64,000 nucleotides of DNA from Sphingobium lactosutens DS20 (GCF_000445105.1 NZ_ATDP01000089.1:1-64000); one strand, 5' to 3'; counted from the first letter of the stretch, positions 41,162-51,535 are shown. Notes: a model not told the origin generated them from the sequence alone. Numbers and translations are program-made.

Positions 41162-41797
41162 GTGTCTCCAGAGCCAGTCGTTGCCGAAAGGGCTTATCTC
41201 CTCCTCAAGGCTGATATCATGGCGGGGAGATGGGCACCTGGCATTCTTCTGATCGAACGCGGTCTCGCCGCCGAATATGGCGTTTCCGTGTCGCCTCTCA
41301 GGGATGCGGCGCAACGTTTAGTCGGAGAGCATATGCTGGAAATCGCGGCTGGCGGTGGCTATCGCATTCCTGTCCAGACGCAAGATATGCTCCGTAGCCT
41401 CTATCGGTGGCACAGTCATCTTGTTCGCCTGATCATGAAGGCAATGCGCGCAGATGCATTGCCTCGGCCGGCAATCTCCTCGCTCATCGGCACCACCTCT
41501 TTGCCCCAGGCGACAACCAACCTGTTCCTGACATTGGCAGATATATGCGAAGATCCTGAACATACCCGGGCACTCAAATCTGCGACCGTGCGTCTGCATC
41601 AGGCCCGCCTCGGCGAAGCCCAGGTCATGCGCAATCTCACGCAGGAACTGCAAATGGTAGAGGTCGCGACCATTTTTGGTCGAGATCACGACCGTTTTGA
41701 GGTGCTCTGGGCCTACCACCGGCGAAGAATTCGTCGCGTGGACAGGATTTTCGAAGCAATCGGTCATCTACCGAATCAATATACCTCAATCAGTTAG
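41162..41797 (+). CDS. GntR-family regulator upstream of the lasso precursor
   Basis: A GTG start at 41162 after GGCGGAG gives 211 residues. The N-terminal winged helix is GntR-type (AYLLLKADIMAGRWAPGILLIERGLAAEYGVSVSPLRDAAQRLVGEHML, about residues 10-58). The C-terminal region is helical, FCD-like. It is 146 bp upstream of the lasso precursor and in the same direction, so it is the best candidate for a pathway regulator besides the ECF sigma factor. Confidence 0.82.
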   Translation: MSPEPVVAERAYLLLKADIMAGRWAPGILLIERGLAAEYGVSVSPLRDAAQRLVGEHMLEIAAGGGYRIPVQTQDMLRSLYRWHSHLVRLIMKAMRADALPRPAISSLIGTTSLPQATTNLFLTLADICEDPEHTRALKSATVRLHQARLGEAQVMRNLTQELQMVEVATIFGRDHDRFEVLWAYHRRRIRRVDRIFEAIGHLPNQYTSIS

Positions 41798-41943
41798 TGC
41801 TGGTATTCATCGATCATGGGGCCAGTTCGGCAACGCGGATATCGGTTAGTCGCGCGCGCGAGACCTTATAAGATCCCTGATCTGATGTAACCTCGCTTAT
41901 CCTTTTGGCGCTGCAATTCATGCAGCAACAGAAGGAGGTAACT

Positions 41944-42075
41944 ATGGAACGCAATGACCATTCGGAAGCCGACCTGATCGATCTCGGCCCGGCTGTCGAA
42001 CAGACGAAGGGCAATGATGGGGTCGATATCGATCACGCTGACCGGAGGCTGCAGTCGGGGCTCGCCGACGACTGA
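41944..42075 (+). CDS. Lasso peptide precursor (A gene)
   Basis: A 43-residue peptide with a strong AAGGAGG Shine-Dalgarno 5 nt before the ATG. The leader MERNDHSEADLIDLGPAVEQ is acidic and followed by TK, putting the conserved Thr at the penultimate leader position. The predicted core has 21 residues, beginning GNDGVDID and ending RLQSGLADD. Gly1 with Asp8 would close an eight-residue macrolactam ring, and the LADD end resembles sphingomonad/caulobacter astexin-type lasso peptides. Protease/RRE and cyclase genes follow. Core boundaries are inferred by motif. Confidence 0.85.
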   Translation: MERNDHSEADLIDLGPAVEQTKGNDGVDIDHADRRLQSGLADD

Positions 42076-42133
42076 ACAGCGCAATGGTGGCGCGCGGGCA
42101 TTGCTCGCGCGCCACACCGTCAGGGGATGTCAT

Positions 42134-42784
42134 ATGGCATATAGCCTGCGACCTGGTATTACCTACACTTGGGTGGGAGAAGTTCCATTTCTCCTGGACA
42201 TCAATCGCAATAGGTATTTCAAGCTGACACCTCGCGCGGCAGATGCTTTATTGCGATTAGAGAGGCGCGGAAATCAAAAATGCGATGATCTGAAGCTGCT
42301 CAGCTCTTTCGGTATTCTTCAGGAGACACACGAGGATTCTCTCATCCAGCCGGTTTTAGAACTTCCATCGATCAAAAAATCCTACTTTGAGGAGCCGCTG
42401 CGAACCTCACTCAAGTATATAGCGATCGCAGCCATTGACCAATTCTGGTCCTTTATCGCGATACGTTGCGTAGGGCTTCCTGTGGCGGTAGCCCAACTGC
42501 GGAAGCGAACTCAACGCAGGCCGTGCCAGCGAAACACGCCTAGCCTTGCCCATCTGATAGGCGCTTATCGCTTCGTCGACCTGTTTCTTTCCGCAGAGAG
42601 TCGATGTCTTGTGCGTTCCTTTGGTCTGGCAAGGTCCCTGACAAGGTACGGCATAACATTTGCTCTTGCCATCGGAGTTCGAACGGGACCTTTCGGGGCA
42701 CACTGTTGGGTTCAAATCGAGGACAAGAGTCTTAGTGATAATCGCGACAAGGCTCGCGAATATACACCGATTATGGTGCTCTAA
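42134..42784 (+). CDS. Lasso peptide RRE-protease fusion (B protein)
   Basis: ATG 42134 gives 216 residues. Residues 1-80 form the PqqD-like RiPP recognition element (YTWVGEVPFLLDINRNRYFKL), and the C-terminal half is the transglutaminase-like leader peptidase with Cys158 (SRCLVRSFGLARSL), His190 (GPFGAHCWVQIE) and Asp202 (LSD). It removes the leader from the precursor. Its TAA overlaps the cyclase ATG (TAATG). Codon use is visibly less GC-rich than the tra genes. Confidence 0.92.
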   Translation: MAYSLRPGITYTWVGEVPFLLDINRNRYFKLTPRAADALLRLERRGNQKCDDLKLLSSFGILQETHEDSLIQPVLELPSIKKSYFEEPLRTSLKYIAIAAIDQFWSFIAIRCVGLPVAVAQLRKRTQRRPCQRNTPSLAHLIGAYRFVDLFLSAESRCLVRSFGLARSLTRYGITFALAIGVRTGPFGAHCWVQIEDKSLSDNRDKAREYTPIMVL

Positions 42785-44517
42785 TGCAACCGCGATACTT
42801 TATATCCGTTGGTCCGGGAGGAAACTCCGCGATGCAACACGAAAACGATCTTCCTTTTTCCACCTCTCACAATGATGTTCGGATCGATTCAGATCAGCCA
42901 TTGCTTGTCATCGCCCGACCCCAGGCAACAATCGTGATATTGGGTTGGTGCCATCCCGTCGCTGCAAGGCAGCTGGATCTACATAATCCAGACCATCTAA
43001 GTGCAATGATAGCGATGGATAGTTCGAAATTAGTAAAATCTCTTTGGGGATCATATGTTGTCCTGATGTATGACGACGTAAAGCGTGTTGTGAGCATCCT
43101 TCGAGACCCATCCGGCGGAATGCCTTGCTATTATCGGTGCTTTCGGGGGGAGGTCGTCATTGCATCTCACATGGATATACTTCGTAAAAGGAAATATATA
43201 GAATATACTTTTGATGACAACGAACTTGGGCGCCATCTCCTTTTTCCTAACCTCAGGACAAATCGGACCTGCCTGGCGCAACTTGAGGAGCTTCCTGCGG
43301 GATACCAACTTCGAGCCGGCTGCGGGGCAATCGAATTCTCCTAGATATGGGATCCTTGGACATATGGGACGCGCGACGCCTATTACGATGATCCGTACGA
43401 AGCAATATCAGACCTGAGAACGGCAGTCGTAACGACAATGAAGATATGGGTTTCGCGGTTCGAGTCCCCAATAATCGGCCTTTCCGGTGGGCTTGATTCC
43501 TCGATTGTGGCAGCGACGGCTGTGCGCGCCGGTGCTAGGGTTACTGGCCTGACGCTTGTGACTGGCGAAAGTGCAGGCGATGAACGATATTACGCGCGTG
43601 AAACGGCGGAATATCTCGGGATACAGCTGGAGGAGCGATATTTCAGCGCAGAGCATACGGACCTGCAGTCAAGCCATGCAGCTCATCTGCCAAGACCGTT
43701 GGCACGCTCTTTCGCGCAGTCGGGCGATCAGGCCTATTGCGATGTCGCTGCCCAAGCACAGGCCGACGCTTTCATGACCGGAGCTGGAGGTGATAACGTA
43801 TTCTGCTTTCAACAATCCGTTCTTCCGATTGTTGACCGCATTCTTTACGATGGAATGGGGCGGGGCGTCTCTCAAACAACCGCCGAAATCGCAGAAATGT
43901 CAGAGACCAGCATTATCCGCTGCGCAGCCTTAGCTATGCGTCGCGCATGGTTTCGCAAACCACAATATCGATGGAAAACGCGGCCGGATTTCCTCGCCCG
44001 AGATTTTTTGCTCCAACATGCTGAAAAGCCATCGCATCCTTGGCTCGATATGCCGGGTAAGGAATTGCCAGGAAAGGCAGCCCATATTGCATATCTTGCG
44101 CAGATTCAAAATCATCTTGAGGGTTTCAGGCGCGAGAACGTGCTGCCGATGATAAATCCCCTCATGTCGCAGCCTATTGTAGAAACGTGTTTGCGTATAC
44201 CGACCTGGTTCTCGTGTATGCGAGGCGAGAACCGGTCGATTGCCCGTCAGGCGTTTGCGGGATACCTTCCTGATGCAATTCTGCACCGAAAAACCAAAGG
44301 TGGCCCGGATGGTTTTCTCCAGCAATTGTTTCATCTCAACCGCAAAAAAATTCGCAATATGCTGCTCGGCGGATATTTGGCTGAATCCAAGATTATAGAC
44401 ACTGCGGCGATTGAAGTGGCCATCATGAGGGAAGGTCGCGGTGATCACTTACAGCAGTTCAGATTGCTCGAGCTGGTGGATGTAGAAGCTTGGGTATCCG
44501 CGATAAAGATGCAATAG
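42784..44517 (+). pseudogene. Lasso cyclase (C protein), interrupted by an in-frame amber codon
   Basis: Read as one frame this is 577 codons, the normal size of a lasso cyclase (asparagine-synthetase homologue). Codon 187 (43342-43344) is TAG; the frame is open on both sides with matching family sequence (ELPAGYQL before; the SGGLDSS PPi-loop at 234-240, GAGGDNVF and KTKGGPDGF after). A CAG-to-TAG change explains it. The N-terminal glutaminase-like domain and the synthetase domain are thereby separated; an ATG at codon 219 could start the latter. A sequencing error, suppression or a split but working enzyme cannot be excluded. Confidence 0.85.
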
Positions 44518-44533
44518 AATGAAGGCAGAATCC

Positions 44534-46651
44534 CTATTGTTCCGTTCTCATTGCACTCCACCGGGAATGCTCCGGGTCTGACTTTTTAGGTAGTGATTGC
44601 TGATTGAGCCAAAATTCAAACCACCTGATATTTCTGTTGTAGATCGCGAGTCGGTGTGTTGGTGAGTTCTTAATATGATCTTCATTGGGGAAGATGTATA
44701 ATTCTATTGGGCGATTATTTGCTCTAAGAACGCCATATGTCTCCATTGCCGTTAAATATTCATTGTCCGAAACCTGCATTAAGATCGGAAGGTGAATTTT
44801 TTCAATATTTCGTTCAATTGAAAAGTTTTGCCAGAAATAGTTCTGCTCCCCTTTTAAAGAGGGGTATCCCATAGCGAGAAGTTCCGCTGCCCATGCCGAA
44901 CCGCCATAAATCTGTGTCGACTTCGCCTCCTGGAATCCTGTCGAAACCGAGGCTGCTGCAAACAGGTCAGGCGAATTCACCAAGGCAAATTGTACGGTCG
45001 ATGTACCATCGCTTAGGCCGGTGATACCTATGCGGTCCATGTCGATGTATCCGCGAGAAACGATCAGGTGAATCCCCTTCATCAACGCTGAATGCACGCT
45101 GCGTCGGTCGTTCCAGTTGGTCTGATTAACCGCATAGGCATCGGTCGCGGTGCGCACCGACCCATCTCTGACCGTCGTATAATAATCTGGGGGCCTTTGC
45201 AGGCTGAGTACCGCAAATCCATGCTCGGCCAGAGGAAAAATCGGATACTCGTCGCCCACCCCACCTCGTAGGAAACCTCTGGTAAGATATTGGACTACTA
45301 CAAGCGGCACTTTGCCGTTGGGTGGGCGCTTGCGGGGCAGAACCAGATCGCCAAAAGATTCTATACCGATATCATTGATCCAGTGCAGCCGCTCGACGCT
45401 TCCCATACTCAAATTACGAAATGAAGGATTGGGATCGAAAAGCGCAGTCATTGCACCGGTGTTCACGTTTATGCGGACAATCCTCCTGGGCCTTATGGAC
45501 GTCTCGTGGAGGCAGATGAGCGTATCGGAATCGGAGTCCATCTCGCAGCCGGTAACCAGATCATCCGTACTAAAAAGGGCGACGGGAACGGATTTCATGT
45601 CCCAGCTGTAGAGCTGTAGCTCGCTTTTTCCCCATCCGGCTCGCCGCAGAAAAAGGAGCTTCCGCCCGTTCGCGGTCCACCACATATTGAGGATGCCGTC
45701 CGCGCACCGATAATTATCGCATCGCCGCCTGCGCCCATCGGCATGCTGCAACCACAGGTCGATAGGCGATGTAATGCTTCCCAACTCCCTCTGCACGAGT
45801 TGGGCCACGATGCGCTGGCTCCCTGCCGCCCGGCGGAATAGGCCTTTGAGTTGGATGGCACCGTTCGCATTTGCGGAAAGCTCCTCATTGCTGGCTCGAC
45901 GAATGTCGGTGCCAAAGGCCGTTGAAGAATGGAATTCGATAGGAACAGGGCCCGCGATCGAGGGACGAGCATCCCGCTTGGGCACGAAGCTATCGTCATA
46001 GAGAAAGCCATCCCGGCCTCGCAGGTCGATCTCCGCTTCAAGTTGTGCAGCTTGAGGCTCATTGCCAAACAACAATCTGCCACCCGGCGTCCATCCGACT
46101 TGGCGAACCGCTGTTTCGGAAGCCGTTGTAAACAGCATGGATCCGCTCTCAGTCGATATGACCCGAGCCTGAGGGATGCCTCGGATCGATACCAAATAGG
46201 CGATATACCGACCATCGGATGACCACCGCGGAACGTTGATGATTGGCGAACCATTGATCCTTCGAAAACCACGAATGGTCGGCGCCCCGATAATCAGCCC
46301 TGTTCCCAGATCGAGAATCCGGGCCGGAGCCTGGCTTGAGGCATCGATCGTGACGAGCGCCTGGCAATAGTCGTTAAGAGCGGGGTCTGCCCGGCTCATA
46401 ACGAACGCTAGACGTTTGCCATCAGGCGACAGCGCCAAGGGGCTACTGGGCAGGTCTGTGCCCAAGTTCGGCCCTATATCACGCAAACCAATCAAGTCGG
46501 CAGTCGTGACCCCACGCTCGCCTCCAGGCCCGTTTGCTTTATCATCGACGAGATTCCGGCAGACATCGTGCGTTTCAGCGGTGGCCGCCTCGGCATGAGA
46601 GGCAGCCACGATGAAGCCGGCGCATGCTGCCAGCATCGTGACGGATTTCAT
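44534..46651 (-). CDS. Lasso peptide isopeptidase (S9 prolyl-oligopeptidase-like)
   Basis: ATG 46651 gives 705 residues with a signal peptide (MKSVTMLAACAGFIVAASHAEA). The N-terminal half is beta-propeller-like and the C-terminal half an alpha/beta hydrolase with Ser547 in GITGLSDGTS; His lies near the C-terminus in FPNEDHIKN. Such isopeptidases (AtxE type) open astexin-type lasso peptides by cutting the macrolactam bond. It sits head-on to the cyclase gene, 16 bp apart, and 5 bp after the TonB receptor gene, the standard arrangement. Confidence 0.9.
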   Translation of the reverse strand: MKSVTMLAACAGFIVAASHAEAATAETHDVCRNLVDDKANGPGGERGVTTADLIGLRDIGPNLGTDLPSSPLALSPDGKRLAFVMSRADPALNDYCQALVTIDASSQAPARILDLGTGLIIGAPTIRGFRRINGSPIINVPRWSSDGRYIAYLVSIRGIPQARVISTESGSMLFTTASETAVRQVGWTPGGRLLFGNEPQAAQLEAEIDLRGRDGFLYDDSFVPKRDARPSIAGPVPIEFHSSTAFGTDIRRASNEELSANANGAIQLKGLFRRAAGSQRIVAQLVQRELGSITSPIDLWLQHADGRRRRCDNYRCADGILNMWWTANGRKLLFLRRAGWGKSELQLYSWDMKSVPVALFSTDDLVTGCEMDSDSDTLICLHETSIRPRRIVRINVNTGAMTALFDPNPSFRNLSMGSVERLHWINDIGIESFGDLVLPRKRPPNGKVPLVVVQYLTRGFLRGGVGDEYPIFPLAEHGFAVLSLQRPPDYYTTVRDGSVRTATDAYAVNQTNWNDRRSVHSALMKGIHLIVSRGYIDMDRIGITGLSDGTSTVQFALVNSPDLFAAASVSTGFQEAKSTQIYGGSAWAAELLAMGYPSLKGEQNYFWQNFSIERNIEKIHLPILMQVSDNEYLTAMETYGVLRANNRPIELYIFPNEDHIKNSPTHRLAIYNRNIRWFEFWLNQQSLPKKSDPEHSRWSAMRTEQ

Positions 46652-46656
46652 GTCGG

Positions 46657-49239
46657 TCACCAAGATTTCGAGATCGAAAAGCTGACATACCGACCCCAGG
46701 GTGAGTAATTGGCGGAGTCATATGGCGCCTGATTTACCGAAGTGGTGGTGATGACGGAGGGTTTGTCGTTGAAGACATTCTGTGCGGAAAGCGAGATATC
46801 CAGCCCTCGAAAAATCGGCGATGCGCTATCAATCTTTAGCCGGGCTGTGAGATCAAAGGTGGTCATTGAACCGACGTCGTATGTCACGGTTGCACGCCGA
46901 TCTTTCACGCTTCCTATATAATTCACAACCGGGGTAAGCTTGAAAGGCCCGTTTTCCCATGTGAAACCTGCGACGCCCCGGAGATGGGGAGGGAAGAAGA
47001 GGGTGCCGGCGAGATCGGTTTCCGGCTGCAAAGCGCTCAGCCGCTGCTGACTCTCGATGTAACTACCGGTCGCCCAAAGAGAGATGTCTCCCAGCTGATC
47101 AAAATCAATGCGATGGTTTAGACTGATATCGAACCCATCGATTTTCTGACGTGCCGCATTGGCATAGCGGCTATAGATAATCGCACCCACCTTCGCTGGA
47201 TCCCAAGGGCCGCTCGAATTGTTGAAGAGTGTGGCCCCATCGAGCGCCGCATTGATTTCCCCCGCAGTTGGATTGAGGCTCACGAGATCCGCGTAAATTG
47301 GATTGCTGAGCGCTTGGGTGATATAGGTCACCGGCGTTACGATCCGATCACGGTAGCGGATCGAATAATAGCTAACCTCCACCTTGGAATTGGGCGAGAA
47401 TGTCGGCTGTAATATTACTGAGGCGGTCCAATTTTCGGATCGCTCCGGTTTCAAGTCAGGATTGCCACCGCCGCTATATAGGCCCACAGTTCCCGCAGGA
47501 AATCCGGTTCCCCCAAACACCCCGATATTATAGACACTTGCACCCCGCACGCTATGTAATTGATACAGTGTGGGTGCCTTAAAGGATTTACCCCAAGAAA
47601 ATTTGAATGTCAGGCCGTAGCCAGTAGCTAGAACGGCCCCCAGCTTGGGTGTCGCTACGTCTCCTATGCCGGGATAATCTTCATACCGAACCGCGCCATT
47701 AACAATAAGTGATTGAACAAATGCGCCGTCAGCTTCAGATCGGACAATTGGGGCATTGATCTCGAGAAACCCGTAACGGTTGTCCTGGCTTGCTTTGATG
47801 CTTTGGCTTGTCGTAATCTGCGTATTATATCGGTCCATGAAATTTTTTCGATATCCGGCCCCGATTGCTGCTTTGATAGGACCTGCACCAAAATCAAACA
47901 ACGTTACTCTCGAAATTCCTTCCAGACTGAATGCTTTGTTGCAGTAGCAAAGTTCTGTGCTCGATTTATTGCCATTACTATAACTATCATCTCCAACGAG
48001 CGTCCGATCTTCGGCGTAAACGCCCGAAAATGTAATCTCCCATCCAGCGCCTGCTTCAAGATCAATGCTGGGTGCCACGCTGATTGTTCTTGTGTTTGTT
48101 GCTCGGCGCAGACCCTGTATGCGATAGTCACCAGCAGTTGTTGATGCAAACGCCCGGTCGGTTTTTCGCTCGCCATACAGACCATCGATGCTGAACGTCA
48201 GGCCGGACATGATTTCCTGATGCCCACTCAGCAAGACATTGTGCCGGTCGAAACCCGGATAAAGTGTCAAGCCCGGCGAGTGGTCCGCGGCATAGTCGCG
48301 TTGATTTGCCAGAATAGGCGTTGAGTGTGCGTAATCATAGGCAAGGATGAAGCCGCCGGAATCCCATGTCGTCCCGCCGGTCAGGCTGTAATTCTGTTGT
48401 ACGTTCCCTCCGTCGGTAGAGGCTCCCCAATAGGCACGCGTTGTCAGGCCGCGATAGTCCTTGCGCAGGATGATGTTTGCGACACCAGCTATGGCATCAG
48501 AGCCATACAGTGCAGAGGCCCCATCGGTTACAATCTCCATCCTCTCAACAGCTGCAAGCGGAATGGCTGAAATGTCGACGGACTGAACGGCGGTATTGAA
48601 CGCCAGACGGTGGCCGTTGAGAAGCGTGATGGTTGCATCGGAACCAAGGCCGCGCAGGTTGATTGAACTGGCCCCGCCGAGATTGCTACCAACGCTTTCG
48701 GGGACATTCTGACCGATTCCCGGATTCTGGCCGGCACCGGAAGCTATAGGCAACGCTCGTACGGCGTCTGCTAAACTGTTGTACCCGCTATCGAGAATAC
48801 GCTCACGATCAATAGTCTGTGTGGGTGAAGCAGAATCGACGCCTACGATCAGCGACCCGGTGACAATGATATCGTTGGTCCCATTACCCTCTCGATCTGT
48901 GGCTAACGCTTTTGTCTCTGCGTGAAATCGGGACTTCACCAAGATGGCACGGCCCCGCACGCTTGCAACGAGGTCCGAGTCCTTGAGAAGAATCGCAACA
49001 GCTTCGCTGGCCGAAAAGGTTCCGTTGAGAGCAGGCGCGCGCCTTCCTTCGACAGATTGAACCGGGAACATGATTTCGCGACGAGAGGCACTTCCTATCG
49101 CGCGAAGCGATGTTCCCAGATCCTGCGCAGGGAGATGATACTCCTGCTTCTCTTCAGCTGCGATCGCCAGTGGTGACGCGACGGCCATTGCCGTAAGCGC
49201 TACCGCCGACATTAGAAGATTTCTTGCGATGTTTCCCAT
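46657..49239 (-). CDS. TonB-dependent receptor with STN signalling domain
   Basis: An 860-residue outer-membrane protein with signal peptide (ending LAIAAEE), an STN domain (YHLPAQDLGTSLRAIGSASR..., about residues 34-105), a plug (GVDSASPTQTIDRERILDSGY...LRGLGSDATITLLNGHRL) and a beta-barrel ending in a C-terminal aromatic residue (SFSISKSW). The STN domain implies signalling to FecR and the ECF sigma factor upstream. In these clusters it most likely imports the lasso peptide or a related ligand. Confidence 0.93.
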   Translation of the reverse strand: MGNIARNLLMSAVALTAMAVASPLAIAAEEKQEYHLPAQDLGTSLRAIGSASRREIMFPVQSVEGRRAPALNGTFSASEAVAILLKDSDLVASVRGRAILVKSRFHAETKALATDREGNGTNDIIVTGSLIVGVDSASPTQTIDRERILDSGYNSLADAVRALPIASGAGQNPGIGQNVPESVGSNLGGASSINLRGLGSDATITLLNGHRLAFNTAVQSVDISAIPLAAVERMEIVTDGASALYGSDAIAGVANIILRKDYRGLTTRAYWGASTDGGNVQQNYSLTGGTTWDSGGFILAYDYAHSTPILANQRDYAADHSPGLTLYPGFDRHNVLLSGHQEIMSGLTFSIDGLYGERKTDRAFASTTAGDYRIQGLRRATNTRTISVAPSIDLEAGAGWEITFSGVYAEDRTLVGDDSYSNGNKSSTELCYCNKAFSLEGISRVTLFDFGAGPIKAAIGAGYRKNFMDRYNTQITTSQSIKASQDNRYGFLEINAPIVRSEADGAFVQSLIVNGAVRYEDYPGIGDVATPKLGAVLATGYGLTFKFSWGKSFKAPTLYQLHSVRGASVYNIGVFGGTGFPAGTVGLYSGGGNPDLKPERSENWTASVILQPTFSPNSKVEVSYYSIRYRDRIVTPVTYITQALSNPIYADLVSLNPTAGEINAALDGATLFNNSSGPWDPAKVGAIIYSRYANAARQKIDGFDISLNHRIDFDQLGDISLWATGSYIESQQRLSALQPETDLAGTLFFPPHLRGVAGFTWENGPFKLTPVVNYIGSVKDRRATVTYDVGSMTTFDLTARLKIDSASPIFRGLDISLSAQNVFNDKPSVITTTSVNQAPYDSANYSPWGRYVSFSISKSW

Positions 49240-49305
49240 GACGCTCCCCAGGCATGATGGCCGGAAATTCCGACTTCCTGGGCAGCAACAACTGAGATCG
49301 ATCTT

Positions 49306-50400
49306 TTATGAAGGTGGCCGGCAGCTCTTCTCTTTATAGCCGGTGCACGACACGGTGAAGAGTAAAGAGTCCGACGTGGTCACCAATGCAAGCCCGAGTA
49401 GATCAGCCAGATTTTCGGCAAGTCGCCTGGGATCTGTTATGCGATATGTGCCTGACACCCTGATTTCGCCTAGATCTCGGGATGCTGTCAGGAGAGGCAC
49501 GGCGCTATATCGGTTTGCTTCGGCGAGAAGGTCATCCAGGCGCACGTTTTCATACTCTCTCAACCCATCCGGCCATTGCCGATCCACCACATCAGGATCA
49601 GGTTTTTCGCTAACTTGCGGCTGCCCTCCGTCCTTGAAGGAATATTGCTGACCAGGCGAAAGGCGCAAAGCAGCTCCCTTTTCAGTTACCGTCGATCCGA
49701 GACGGTCAATGTCGACGGCCCCGCGCATCAGGCGCACCGTTACCCGGCGGTCATCTCCTAGGCTCACGTCGAATATCGTTCCTCGAGCGGTGACCCTGCC
49801 GTTCCCCGCGAAAACCACGAACGGCCGCGTCTCGTGGAAGACATCGAAACGTGCCCGGCCACGAACAAGCCGGAAATCCCGCTTTGCTTTCCCGAACGCA
49901 ACGAGAAGCACGCTGTCGGTGTCGAGCGTCACTTTCGATCCGTCGCCGAGCCGGAATGTGCGAATTTCGCCAAAGGCAGTTGCAAGCTGGACCGGATGGC
50001 CGACAGATGGCGAGGCCGATACAATTGACTGTGGCCTCTCGGGATTGCGCGCGCGCATCGACGATATCGACAAATATAAGACGGCGCCGCCAAGCGCTAT
50101 GATGCTGACCGTCGCACAAGCGATGCCGATTGAGCGATTTGCTTTCCGCTGTGGTTTTTGCGAATTCTCCTGCGACCGTTCCTTATCAAGCCCGGCTTTC
50201 CCATCCCCCTTGAGAAACCTGGCATTACTGAAGGTTTCCGCAATGCGATTATAGGCCAGCCGATGGACAGCGCCGCGCGCGAGCCAGGCCTCGAATTCAT
50301 TGCGGCGGATTTCAGCTTCCGGTCCCCGCATGATTACAAACCACTTGGCAGCTTCTTCACGCAACTGCCCATGCCGCTGCGGCGTATCAGAGTCTTCCAT
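49306..50400 (-). CDS. FecR-family anti-sigma regulator
   Basis: A 364-residue protein with an N-terminal DUF4880-like region (EEAAKWFVIMRGPEAEIRRNEFEAWLA), one transmembrane helix (about residues 91-111), a FecR beta domain (RTFRLGDGSKVTLDTDSVL, VRLMRGAVDIDRLG) and a C-terminal STN-like segment (YRITDPRRLAENLADLLGL). It should relay signals from the TonB receptor across the inner membrane to the sigma factor, whose stop overlaps its start (TAATG). Confidence 0.93.
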   Translation of the reverse strand: MEDSDTPQRHGQLREEAAKWFVIMRGPEAEIRRNEFEAWLARGAVHRLAYNRIAETFSNARFLKGDGKAGLDKERSQENSQKPQRKANRSIGIACATVSIIALGGAVLYLSISSMRARNPERPQSIVSASPSVGHPVQLATAFGEIRTFRLGDGSKVTLDTDSVLLVAFGKAKRDFRLVRGRARFDVFHETRPFVVFAGNGRVTARGTIFDVSLGDDRRVTVRLMRGAVDIDRLGSTVTEKGAALRLSPGQQYSFKDGGQPQVSEKPDPDVVDRQWPDGLREYENVRLDDLLAEANRYSAVPLLTASRDLGEIRVSGTYRITDPRRLAENLADLLGLALVTTSDSLLFTVSCTGYKEKSCRPPS

Positions 50401-50963
50401 TATTCCTGCTCCAGCGCCGCATCGATGTGGGCAAGGGCCCGTGCAATATGATATTGAACCGTAGGGATCGATATTCCGAGCCTTTCTCCGATTTCCCTGT
50501 ACGTTAGCTCGTCCACCCGGTGAAGCAGAAATGCCTGACGGGTCTTTTCCGGAAGTTCGCTCAATGCCTTGCGGTAGATCCGCATCATGTCTTCGACCTC
50601 GATCTCATCTCCTTGATTGGCAGGTGTTGCGAGTTCGTAGCCATCATCGAATGACACATGCGAGCCGGCCAGGCGGTTCTCGAGGCGTTTGGTGCGATTG
50701 AACAGCAGGTTCCGTGCGATACGCTGCAAGTAGGCGGCGGGGCGCACCGGGTTTCGAGTGTCCAAGGCCCCCAGGAGCCGAACGAATGTCTCATGCACAA
50801 GATCACTTACGTCCTCAGCGCCGCGCAGGCGCGTTCGGAAGTAACGCTGCAGCTTGGGCGCTTCGATCGCGTATATACGACTGAACTCGATAGCGGACGT
50901 TTCGGCCGATGCGGGCGCATTGACCGAATCCACTGGGACGGGGTGTTCGGCATCGATTGACAT
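50400..50963 (-). CDS. ECF RNA polymerase sigma factor (FecI-like)
   Basis: ATG 50963 (MSIDAEHPVPV) with GAGGAA upstream gives 187 residues; a GTG six codons earlier is an alternative. Sigma region 2 (LQRYFRTRLRGAEDVSDLVHETFVRLLGAL) and region 4 (LPEKTRQAFLLHRVDELTYREIGERLGISIPTVQYHIARAL) are clear. It should direct transcription of the receptor and isopeptidase genes in response to ligand. First gene of the sigma/FecR/TonB/isopeptidase run. Confidence 0.94.
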   Translation of the reverse strand: MSIDAEHPVPVDSVNAPASAETSAIEFSRIYAIEAPKLQRYFRTRLRGAEDVSDLVHETFVRLLGALDTRNPVRPAAYLQRIARNLLFNRTKRLENRLAGSHVSFDDGYELATPANQGDEIEVEDMMRIYRKALSELPEKTRQAFLLHRVDELTYREIGERLGISIPTVQYHIARALAHIDAALEQE

Positions 50964-51535
50964 GGACCCACGGTTCCTCACAGCACGGCAGAGACCCCCG
51001 GGAACCCCGGGCTATCTTGAGTGAGGTGAGCCGTGTTGTCTTCGAAACGAAGGGAACCGGCGCTCGACCCGTATGTCGAGCTTCGAGATACCTGACAGGA
51101 CAATCCTGCGGGCGGCTGCCAGCTTCCAGCCCGCATTTAGCACTATGCCCGCAGAATGGGACTCGATCAAGACAATGGTATCGACGTCAAATTAGTACGC
51201 CGTTATTCTACTCAGATGTATCCATGCTGCAGGGTTTCGAACGAGGGCCTGGCCAATCCGGTCACACTCGTGACGACTGACGAAGCTTGTAAGCGTCGAT
51301 GCCAATGGGCGTTATGATGCCGCGATGGCCTGCATCCGTCGCCGCCTAGGCGGGATCGGTTGAACGTCCGACATCATTACGATTTCCTCATCCGGCGGGA
51401 GTTGCATGATCTCACAATAAGTCAAACCCCGCCCGGGAATTTCCGAACGCATGCCTATCAGACTGTGGCGCTGGTCGCGCGTTTCGAGCTTGCAACCGGA
51501 ATTCAATCTGAAGGAGGCGACGTCTCTCTTGAATG
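50964..51535. other. Region between the sigma factor and the MNT-HEPN gene
   Basis: Mostly non-coding to my eye. A 64-residue minus-strand frame at 51312-51506 (with GRGLTYCEIMQLPPDEEIVMMS) is the only possible gene and looks like a fragment. The left part should hold the promoter of the ECF sigma operon. Confidence 0.4.

Noticed and set aside
41073..41252. Alternative plus-strand frames across the XRE/GntR junction
   Set aside because: They overlap two well-supported regulator genes in other frames and show no motif.
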